A stretch of DNA of 53,432 nt from assembly GCA_030378105.1 (NCBI GenBank), contig JAUCGL010000013.1, positions 1 through 53,432 on the forward strand, read 5' to 3'. Position 1 is the first letter of the stretch; each line of letters opens with the position of its first letter. Positions 41,299-48,227 of the stretch are shown here, in pieces. The position numbers were made by a program, and so were the translations under genes. The DNA comes from Candidatus Halobeggiatoa sp. HSG11. GTDB taxonomy: Bacteria; Pseudomonadota; Gammaproteobacteria; Beggiatoales; Beggiatoaceae. The notes under the pieces are model-generated. The model was given only the letters and a program-made list of their open reading frames with translations, had not been told where the DNA came from and did no database searches.

Positions 41299-42060
41299 TT
41301 ATTTTTCAGCTTTTTCATTTTCAGTCAAGAATTTGTCCCGTCTCCTTCGGAAAGCTGCTAAACCGATAGCTCCAAGTCCTAAGAGATTTAACATTGATAA
41401 TTCGGCTGGGAGGTCGGCGGCTGTGGGTGGATTTGGTGGGGCTGGACACCCAGCACCGGTATTCCCAACGTCGATAGGATCACCAGTTGGATCAAGTGCT
41501 AATTTCGTTACGGTAAATTTAACTTTCCCAGCAGCAAGCGACACATTCATTTTCAACCATCCATATATCGGCGTAGGAAGTGTTTTGTGTTTTAACTTGA
41601 AACCAGCGTAATTCGTCGAAGTGAAATTTCCACTAACCATAGTAGCGTTATTGCTAGACGATGTGGCTACAGTGGCAAATCCTGCCCTATTAGAGGCGAA
41701 GACTTGGCCTGTTCCAACAATATCACAGGGTAGCAATGTTTTTATCACTAAATTAGCGCCCACAAACCCCTCTGACGCAGCAAGATAACTGGCGGGATTA
41801 CGACCATTACTCGATAACCCTCCTAACATAATCCAGCCCACCCTGACCGTTCGGCTACCCGTCGCGGTTTTAACACTAAAGCGTTTAGTGCTACTCGTCC
41901 CAGCAGTCCGACTTTGAGTAGCGCTATTGACGACTATATCCCCGTCACCACCGAATGCATGCATAGGTGTTATCATAGGTATTGTTAAACACATACCGAC
42001 AGAGGCAATCTTAGTCGTATAGTTCGCATCAACGTTCGACACACATTTTATTCGTTTCAT
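41299..42060 (-). CDS. Exosortase-tail protein 4
   Basis: 253 residues. N-terminal hydrophobic segment (about 15-35, VGMCLTIPMITPMHAFG), body with NYAGFKLKHKTLP, IYGWLKMNVSLAAGKVKF, LDPTGDPIDVG, hinge CPAPPNPPTAA and tail LPAELSMLNLLGLGA...RRRRDKFLTENEKAEK. The middle differs strongly from paralog 3, while the last 45 residues are nearly the same. GAGGAA lies before the ATG. Its leader L4 is the most complete copy. Confidence 0.82.
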   Translation of the reverse strand: MKRIKCVSNVDANYTTKIASVGMCLTIPMITPMHAFGGDGDIVVNSATQSRTAGTSSTKRFSVKTATGSRTVRVGWIMLGGLSSNGRNPASYLAASEGFVGANLVIKTLLPCDIVGTGQVFASNRAGFATVATSSSNNATMVSGNFTSTNYAGFKLKHKTLPTPIYGWLKMNVSLAAGKVKFTVTKLALDPTGDPIDVGNTGAGCPAPPNPPTAADLPAELSMLNLLGLGAIGLAAFRRRRDKFLTENEKAEK

Positions 42061-42085
42061 CGTATATTCCTCAAGTTAAATATTT

Positions 42086-42295
42086 AACCCACCAGAGCCA
42101 TCGAACGAGATATAACCCAAATCAGTATTGATTCTTGCTCATAAAGCGGTGTTATTATTTAACTATCTCGTTCGTGACAGTGCGGTATCAGATAGCGACA
42201 CACCGATGGGGTAGTGTGTGTTTAACAAATAGAGTTTGGTATCTGCATACCGTTCACATAGTTATATTATAGAATGATTTTTTGAATATTTCCAA
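42086..42295 (-). promoter_or_regulatory. Conserved leader L4 and promoter of tail protein 4
   Basis: TTGGAA (42295-42290), 18 bp, TATAAT (42271-42266) on the minus strand, then the leader. An 11-bp perfect inverted repeat CGAACGAGATA / TATCTCGTTCG spans the gene-proximal half. GGTATGCAGATACC forms a second small palindrome near the 5' end. Confidence 0.65.
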
Positions 42296-42318
42296 CACCT
42301 TATATAGCTCAAAAACCT

Positions 42319-42475
42319 ATCCCATTATGGGATAAAAATCCCGTTATGGGACAAAAATCATCCTATTAATTTATAAAAAATAATTTAATCAATATCTTCC
42401 ACTTTATTTTTAAACTCATAAAAAATGAAAAAAGTCCGTTTTTTATCCTTAAATGGGATATAATGGGATATTTTG
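42319..42475. promoter_or_regulatory. Cluster of ATGGGAT palindromes upstream of the paralog 4 promoter
   Basis: TATCCCATTATGGGATA (17-bp perfect palindrome, 42319-42335), TCCCGTTATGGGA (42339-42351), and direct ATGGGATATA/ATGGGATATT units near 42453-42472. They begin 24 bp upstream of the -35 box, a position suited to a regulator. Confidence 0.5.
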
Positions 42476-42771
42476 AAGAAAATAAAATTAATTTGTGGGG
42501 TAAAATAGGCGTTAAATGGGTATTAAATCGGCGTTTGAGAGAGTGTTTTTGATGTATGTTAATTTTTTTAGTGCTTGACTATCAAGTTTTAACAAAATTT
42601 AATGAACGAGAGTGATGAGCAAGAACCGCATGAAGAGACAGGTTAGCTATTATAATTACTGAAAATGCAAGCATTGCGTCTCTACAAAAATCAAATTTCA
42701 TGCCAAGTGAGGAATACTACAAAGTGGTGTATGGTAGGCATTCCCAACCAAGAAGTTCACTGCCATTTGCG
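42476..42771. other. Stretch without a gene
   Basis: About 300 bp of AT-rich DNA with no convincing frame. Nothing recognised except the end of the ATGGGAT cluster and the edge of the next palindromic repeat. Confidence 0.5.
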
Positions 42772-42892
42772 TTCTCTCGTTCCCTCGCACCAGCGTGGGA
42801 ATGCAGTTAGGACGCACCAGCGTCTTTTGTCATAAATAGCGACGCTAGTGCGTCGAGAATGGGTTACCACGCCAGTGCGTGGGAACCAGAAA
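42772..42892. repeat. Palindromic repeat, copy 2 (as 41168-41288)
   Basis: Same 120 bp as copy 1, same orientation. It abuts the second phosphodiesterase-gene fragment. Confidence 0.78.
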
Positions 42893-42901
42893 ACCAGAAA
42901 A

Positions 42902-43048
42902 AATTGGATGTAAGGTCATCATTTCGGACATGGTTCCATGTTCGACAAGGGTTTTCATGCCGGGCATTTTGCCTTGTTCCATCAATGGGTGGATGACTTT
43001 CCAGTCTGCGGCATCCCAGCCGATAAGTAATACTTTTTTATGTTGCAT
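42902..43048 (-). pseudogene. 5' fragment of the phosphodiesterase gene, copy 2
   Basis: From ATG at 43048 it encodes the first 49 residues of the protein at 33800-36664 ([19 protein letters not shown] ... EMMTLHPI) almost unchanged, then diverges at the edge of the palindromic repeat. It lies downstream of tail protein 5, in the same relation as the shorter copy after tail protein 1. Confidence 0.82.
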
Positions 43049-43060
43049 ATATGGTTTGTT

Positions 43061-43110
43061 GAAGGAGTCCAAGATTTATCTTGATTATCAAATTAAAATT
43101 TGAACTCCTG
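43061..43110 (-). terminator. Imperfect hairpin downstream of tail-bearing paralog 5
   Basis: AAGGAGTCCAAGATTTATC versus AAATTTGAACTCCT, nearly identical to 37753-37800. Terminator function is not certain. Confidence 0.45.
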
Positions 43111-43136
43111 AAGATCAGTTAATTGATTCAGGATAT

Positions 43137-43844
43137 TTATTTTTCAGCTTTTTCATTTTCAGCCAAAAATTTATCCCGTCTTCTTCGGAATGCTGCCAAA
43201 CCGATAGCTCCAAGTCCTAAGAGATTTAACATTGATAATTCGGCTGGGAGGTCGGCGGCTACTGCTCCTGTATCCCCAACCCTGATGGCCGCACCGGAGT
43301 CGTCATAAGCCCAATCGATTATTGTGATAACTCTAGGGTCAGTTGCATAGCTAAATTTAGTCTTAATCCAAGCGTATTGAGTTCCAGGGATTCCATTCGC
43401 CCCGTTAAACTTAACACCTAAGTACCCGGTTGAATTATCTACGAAGTTACCAGCACCGTTCGAGACGAAGAAACCGGGACATCCTTTGAAGGATAGGGCA
43501 GTCCCGACCATATCCCCCTTTCCTAAATTAGATGCATATTTGCCTGACCCCGTGGGTACTGCCAGAACTGATTTAATGCTACAAGACGCCCAAATCGAAT
43601 TATAGAATGTACCCACCCAAAAAGCGATGTCAACATTCCCATCCCCATCAATATCTACTCCCCCCACAACGGTATTACTACTAGCTTTCCCTGAAAGAGA
43701 AAACCCACTCCCATTATATTGTACGGTAGCAGTTACCCCATTCATCCCCAAACAGCCCAGAGCCCCGCAGGTCAAACTCAGAGGATTTATAGCTGTCATC
43801 CGGCGCTTCCGTAGTTTTCTAGGAAATTGTTCTAAGTCCATCAT
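43137..43844 (-). CDS. Exosortase-tail protein 5
   Basis: 235 residues. After a basic start (LEQFPRKLRKRRMT) a weakly hydrophobic export segment (LSLTCGALGCLGMNGVTA), then VQYNGSGFSLSGKASS, VDIDGDGNVDIAFWVG (an EF-hand-like or FG-GAP-like D-x-D-G-D-G), GYLGVKFNGANG, QYAWIKTKFSY, WAYDDSGAAIRVGDTGAV and the tail LPAELSMLNLLGLGA...RRRRDKFLAENEKAEK. The D-x-D-x-D loop could bind calcium. The C-terminal 60 residues match paralogs 1 and 2. Confidence 0.8.
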   Translation of the reverse strand: MMDLEQFPRKLRKRRMTAINPLSLTCGALGCLGMNGVTATVQYNGSGFSLSGKASSNTVVGGVDIDGDGNVDIAFWVGTFYNSIWASCSIKSVLAVPTGSGKYASNLGKGDMVGTALSFKGCPGFFVSNGAGNFVDNSTGYLGVKFNGANGIPGTQYAWIKTKFSYATDPRVITIIDWAYDDSGAAIRVGDTGAVAADLPAELSMLNLLGLGAIGLAAFRRRRDKFLAENEKAEK

Positions 43845-43880
43845 TTATATGTTCCATTAATTCGATAGTTTGAGTATATA

Positions 43881-44084
43881 TAACCCACCAGAAGCCATCG
43901 CCCGAGATATAACCCAAATCAGTATTGATTCTCACTCATAAAACTGGTGTTATTTAACTATCTCAATCGTGACAGTGTGGTATCAGATGGCGACAGACCG
44001 ATGGGCTAGTGTGTATTATAAATATTTGGTATCTGCATACCGATTGCATATGATATATTATATATAAAAAAACAAAATTTGCAA
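43881..44084 (-). promoter_or_regulatory. Conserved leader L5 and promoter of tail protein 5
   Basis: TTGCAA (44084-44079), 16 bp, TATAAT (44062-44057) on the minus strand, followed by the leader blocks in the same order as L1 and L4. Confidence 0.62.
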
Positions 44085-44112
44085 TCTGAATGATAAGTGG
44101 AATATTCAACTA

Positions 44113-44328
44113 TCATCGACACATATCCTTAAACTCATCTAATATGACTGTTTCATAATCTGTATCTGTTAGAGCCTTGAGTGTTACCTTATTAGGAATA
44201 TTTTTAGATATGGGTAATTGCTCTTTTTGAGAAACAATTTTGATTTTATCATTCTTCATTTTTTTTATAAATGTTAATAATTTATCAGTGCTTTCCTGAT
44301 CTTCAATAGATATATTCAATATTTGCAT
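44113..44328 (-). CDS. Orphan antitoxin-like small protein
   Basis: 71 residues: MQILNISIEDQESTDKLLTF with a helix, then VTLKALTDTDYETVILDEF. The pattern resembles short antitoxins that precede RelE/HigB-type toxins, but no toxin gene follows on the minus strand, where the leader of tail protein 5 begins. I infer an orphan antitoxin; a plain hypothetical is the alternative. Confidence 0.5.
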   Translation of the reverse strand: MQILNISIEDQESTDKLLTFIKKMKNDKIKIVSQKEQLPISKNIPNKVTLKALTDTDYETVILDEFKDMCR

Positions 44329-44430
44329 AATATAACCCCTAATAGACTCTGAGTTGTTTTTCTTACACCAATTTTTCCTTAATTAAGGTTTTTGTTAATA
44401 GACTTCAAATGTGAGTATAATAACACACAA

Positions 44431-44535
44431 GTGACAGTTATTTCGGGAATGAAACGAAGTGGATTTCCCGAAATCAAAATTAATCAATCGTTTCGGGAAA
44501 TTCGTTTCACTCCCATTCCCGAAACAACTGTTCAC
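44431..44535. repeat. GTTTCGGGAA palindromic repeat, copy 1
   Basis: About 105 bp: GACAGTTATTTCGGGAATG ... TTTCCCGAAA / TTTCGGGAAA ... CATTCCCGAAACAACTGTTC (split). Relatives are at 50499-50562 (half) and 51993-52095. Copies 1 and 3 each precede a plus-strand start codon by 40-60 bp. Confidence 0.7.
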
Positions 44536-44576
44536 TTATTTTTATTAAATACGAAGGATGTCTTACGAGAAAATTA

Positions 44577-45785
44577 ATGATAAATATTATTTCTGATAAT
44601 ACCCATGTTGAAACAACATTACGTGCTATAGAAAAAATCATTATTTCCAAAGAAGCTTATCTGCATCCAGAGATAAGTATTATAGCGGTTCAGGGCAATC
44701 TAAGCGTATTATCAAAACTGCCACCGCATTCAAAAAAATGCCTCATGACCATACCTGCAAGTTGTTTACCTGCTGTAGAAGATTTTGATATTCAAGAAAA
44801 AGACGACATATTTTTTATTAAATCTTGTGCAAAAACAGTCAGTCAAACTCATCAACGCATACAAGAATTGATATTGCAATTGTATAACGAAACTGAAAAA
44901 CTAAAAGCTCATAAACGCTTCAGCCCTTGGTTTGTTTTTCAACATCAGCCCCAGATAGTTGAGCAATTATTTAAAGGCAGAGCTAAAGCACCTAAAATGC
45001 AAAAATTATATGATTTTTACCAATCCAGTCATTGGCAGTCATTATTATTAGAATCATTTTTGGGAACTCGGGTATTTAATTTTAAACTGAATGAAAACAC
45101 AACCAATCGTCAGGTTTTACTGCCTTTTATTGATTCAGTTAATCATCATTTTTATGCTGATAACTTTAAGGTACAACCAAATACCCAAACCCACCAAAAT
45201 GAAATAAGTATAACAAACTCAAAGACTCAATCCGATTCAGATGAAACTTTTGTTAAGTATAATAATTTTGATACGTTGGACATGTATTTGTTATATAATT
45301 ATTTCGAACCTCAAGCCCCCTTTGTGCGTTCTATTCCATTGAATATTTCAATACCAACTATTGGCACATTAGAGATTGAGTCTCGCATCGGTTTGTTTTA
45401 TAAAAATCCACTACCTCCCACCATCGAAGATTTACGGATTGTGATACCGTCTATTTTAAAAAATGAAAACAAGACATTAACTGTCGCACATCTGCTAATA
45501 CCTGGTCCAAATATGCCAATAGCTTTACGACGGGTATTAAGATTTTTACTGCAAATTTTAGCACCAAATCTTGATATAACAGTATTATTTGAGCATGTTT
45601 TAGCTGCCGAACAACAGGTTTTACGAAAAAATATCGCATATTATACAGAAACGGCATCCATGTTGAAGGTTTTGCTAGATAATCCAAGTGTGTCACCAGA
45701 AATGATTGTATTATTACAAAATGTCATAACAACACAACTTAAAAAAATTGATGAATATATGCAGCGTTTGAATATTCAGATATAG
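44577..45785 (+). CDS. SET-domain-like protein (divergent LSMT type)
   Basis: 402 residues. The middle shows the order of a SET domain of the Rubisco/histone-lysine methyltransferase (LSMT) type: LLPFIDSVNHH (181-191) fits the P-x-x-D-x-x-NH cofactor motif, followed by SDETFVKYNNFDTLDMYLLYNY (220-241, split as SDETFVKYNN + FDTLDMYLLYNY), matching GE-x-V-x-x-x-Y...A-x-x-L-x-x-Y-G-F. The N-terminal G-x-G motif is not evident. The C-terminal part (280-402) is helical like an LSMT substrate-binding domain. Its target is unknown; the assignment is by motif only. Confidence 0.55.
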   Translation: MINIISDNTHVETTLRAIEKIIISKEAYLHPEISIIAVQGNLSVLSKLPPHSKKCLMTIPASCLPAVEDFDIQEKDDIFFIKSCAKTVSQTHQRIQELILQLYNETEKLKAHKRFSPWFVFQHQPQIVEQLFKGRAKAPKMQKLYDFYQSSHWQSLLLESFLGTRVFNFKLNENTTNRQVLLPFIDSVNHHFYADNFKVQPNTQTHQNEISITNSKTQSDSDETFVKYNNFDTLDMYLLYNYFEPQAPFVRSIPLNISIPTIGTLEIESRIGLFYKNPLPPTIEDLRIVIPSILKNENKTLTVAHLLIPGPNMPIALRRVLRFLLQILAPNLDITVLFEHVLAAEQQVLRKNIAYYTETASMLKVLLDNPSVSPEMIVLLQNVITTQLKKIDEYMQRLNIQI

Positions 45786-45795
45786 GTGGGGTTAT

Positions 45796-46137
45796 CTCGT
45801 TCCCAACGTCTTCGTCTCATCATTATACACAAGTATTTAAGTACTTGAAATGAAAATATATTATGTAGGGTGGGTAGGAACGAAGTGGAAACCCACCGAA
45901 CCTTCAAAATGGTGGATTTCATTTCATTCTATCCACCCTACATAATCACTGCCATTTGCGTTAAGGGCAACCATAAAGGATTGCCCCTACGTTAAATGAT
46001 GATTTGTAGGGGTTATTTCTTGTGGTTACCCCAATCAATCTCCTTAACTTAATGGCAATATACCCTATACAATATATTTTAATTTCAAGTACTTAAATAC
46101 TTGTGTATAACAATGAGACGGCTTCGTTGGGAACGAG
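45796..46137. repeat. Nested palindromic element with about 65-bp terminal inverted repeats
   Basis: Left end CTCGTTCCCAACGTCTTCG...TATACACAAGTATTTAAGTAC; the right end is its near-complement. Inside are a GTAGGGTGGG...CCCACCCTAC-type palindrome (45863-45944) and a GGGCAACC...GGTTACCCC repeat (45961-46032) bounded by TGCCATT...AATGGCA. It fills the space between two convergent genes. Confidence 0.7.
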
Positions 46138-46184
46138 TTAAAAACTTGAACATCGAATTATGAGGTGCTTAAAGAGGGAAAGAT

Positions 46185-46219
46185 AAACCTGCGAGGTTTC
46201 CAAAATCTCGCAGGTTTTT
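46185..46219. terminator. Hairpin between convergent genes
   Basis: AAACCTGCGAGGTTT / AAATCTCGCAGGTTT followed by T; on the minus strand it lies 41 bp beyond the response-regulator stop. It could end transcription from both sides. Confidence 0.55.
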
Positions 46220-46259
46220 ATCAAAGATTTTTAAGATGAGAATTTAAGAGGGAGGGAAA

Positions 46260-48227
46260 TTACTTGCTAGATTCCCACTGTTGCTGTTTTCGATACAAAG
46301 TAGTTTTTCCAATACCTAATAATTTAGCTGCTTCATATACATTGCCGTCACAATATTCAATTACCTTCATAATCACTTCTTTTTCAATATCTTCAAAAGA
46401 ACGGATATTATTATTTAAAGTTAAATCAACGATTTTACTTTTATCCAAGAACTCATTTTTCAAGAACTTCTTTTTAGGAGAATTTTCTTGTGTGTTAAGT
46501 TTCTTTCTTAACATTTTAATATCAATTGTTTTGCCTTTACTTAATATAACTAAATTGTGAATAATTCCCTGTAATTGTCGTATATTACCCGGCCAATTAT
46601 ATTTTAATAGGAGTTTTTTGGCTTCTGGCGTAAAATCTTGCAAACCTTTTTGCTCTTCTTTAGAAAATTTATGAAAAAAATGTTCAGCCAATAAAAAAAT
46701 ATCTTCCACTCGTTCTCGCAAGGGTGGTAGTTTTATTTCAATAGTATTGATACGAAAGAAAAGGTCTTCTCTAAATCGTCCGGCTTTAACCTCTGCCAAT
46801 AAATTGTGGTGAGTTGCACAAATTAATCGAATATTCACTTTTTTTATTGTAAGACTACCAATTTTATGAAAAGTTTTAGTTTGTACAAAACGTAACAAGC
46901 TACTTTGCATTGAGATTGATAATTCCCCAATTTCATCTAAAAACAAAATACCATTATTCGCTTTCTCTACTAATCCGGTTTGTTCTCTAATCGCTCCAGT
47001 AAAAGCTCCTTTAACATGACCAAATAAGTAGCTTTCTAGCAAATCTTTTGGAACAACAGCACAGTTGCATATCATAAAAGGTTTATTTGCATAACTACCT
47101 TGTTTATAAATAGCTTCTGCACATATTTCTTTACCAGTACCAGTTTCTCCAGAAATTAAAATTGATGCGTTACTATTCGCTATATCATCAATAGTTTGGT
47201 AAATTACCTGCATTGATCTAGAAGCACCAACAAAATTATGATAGGATTTACGAGATAAGCGTTTTTCACTTTTATGCAATTCTTCCACAGAAATAGAAAG
47301 CCCCAAACTCACACCTATTTGTTGCCCAAACTCCTTAAACAGCTTAATTTCATCATCAGTCCATATTCGAGTATGAGAACATTGATGAATTCCAAACAAC
47401 CAAGGTTTGCCGATTTTTGGATAAATAGCTAAACATAACTGTGAATTAACTGAAAATTGTTCGGTAGTACTTTGGGGTACTTTATATTCATAATCAGGAC
47501 CAAAAACAATCGGGCCAGTTGCGGACAAGGCATTTTTCATAATTTTAGATATTGCCGGTTCCATTGGTATATTTTTATTTAATTTACTAGCCCCCGGATA
47601 TTTTCGTTTAGTTGCTTCTATTGGTACACGCCAATTAGCTGCATTTGGATCACATGGATATAATAACCAAGCTCGATCACATTTAAATACCGTCAATGTC
47701 ACCCGCATGACCTTATTCATCATGTTGGTTATATTTTTAGTTTCATTAATAGCCTTTCCCAAAGTCGCTAAACTTTCCAAGTGGTAAACATAGTTTTGCA
47801 ATTGAGTATTTTGTATTTCCAATTGAGCATTTTGTGCTTCTAATTGTTTCCGCAAATTGTGAATAGTCAAATGTTTGTTGACTCTTGCAATGACTTCCTC
47901 AGACTGGAAAGGTTTGGTTATGTAGTCAACCGCACCCATCTTAAGACCTTCCACTTTATTAAAAGTTTCCAGTTTAGCAGTTATAAAGATAATGGGAATA
48001 TCTTTAGTAATTTCATTCTGTTTCAAACAGCGACAAGTTTCAAACCCATCCATTCCCGGCATCATAATATCCAACAAAATAAGATCAGGTGTGATATTAG
48101 CAACCCGTTTAAGGGCTTTTTCTCCATCTGTAGCAATCATCACCTTAAAGCCGGCATCGTGCAAACAGTTTCGTAGCACGTCTAAATTATTTGGTTCATC
48201 ATCTACAATTAAAATTTTATTTTTCAT
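46260..48227 (-). CDS. Response regulator with GAF-like and sigma-54 activator domains
   Basis: 655 residues. Receiver (1-125, acceptor Asp53, Lys105), coiled coil (about 125-155), GAF-like sensor (about 160-310), AAA+ sigma-54 activator (about 330-565: Walker A GETGTGKE 360-367, GAFTGA 407-412, DEIGE 431-435), and a Fis-type helix-turn-helix at the very end (GNVYEAAKLLGIGKTTLYRK). It should bind an enhancer and open RpoN promoters when phosphorylated. Its start overlaps the end of the hybrid kinase gene by 11 bp, so the two are coupled. Confidence 0.92.
   Translation of the reverse strand: MKNKILIVDDEPNNLDVLRNCLHDAGFKVMIATDGEKALKRVANITPDLILLDIMMPGMDGFETCRCLKQNEITKDIPIIFITAKLETFNKVEGLKMGAVDYITKPFQSEEVIARVNKHLTIHNLRKQLEAQNAQLEIQNTQLQNYVYHLESLATLGKAINETKNITNMMNKVMRVTLTVFKCDRAWLLYPCDPNAANWRVPIEATKRKYPGASKLNKNIPMEPAISKIMKNALSATGPIVFGPDYEYKVPQSTTEQFSVNSQLCLAIYPKIGKPWLFGIHQCSHTRIWTDDEIKLFKEFGQQIGVSLGLSISVEELHKSEKRLSRKSYHNFVGASRSMQVIYQTIDDIANSNASILISGETGTGKEICAEAIYKQGSYANKPFMICNCAVVPKDLLESYLFGHVKGAFTGAIREQTGLVEKANNGILFLDEIGELSISMQSSLLRFVQTKTFHKIGSLTIKKVNIRLICATHHNLLAEVKAGRFREDLFFRINTIEIKLPPLRERVEDIFLLAEHFFHKFSKEEQKGLQDFTPEAKKLLLKYNWPGNIRQLQGIIHNLVILSKGKTIDIKMLRKKLNTQENSPKKKFLKNEFLDKSKIVDLTLNNNIRSFEDIEKEVIMKVIEYCDGNVYEAAKLLGIGKTTLYRKQQQWESSK

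Noticed and set aside
42086-42260. Paralog leaders as a cyclic-di-GMP (GEMM) riboswitch
   Set aside because: The conserved GEMM core and receptor-loop sequences are not found; only generic stems are seen.
37829-43844. Divergent middles of the paralogs as targets of a diversity-generating retroelement
   Set aside because: No reverse transcriptase, template repeat or adenine-specific variation is visible in the window.
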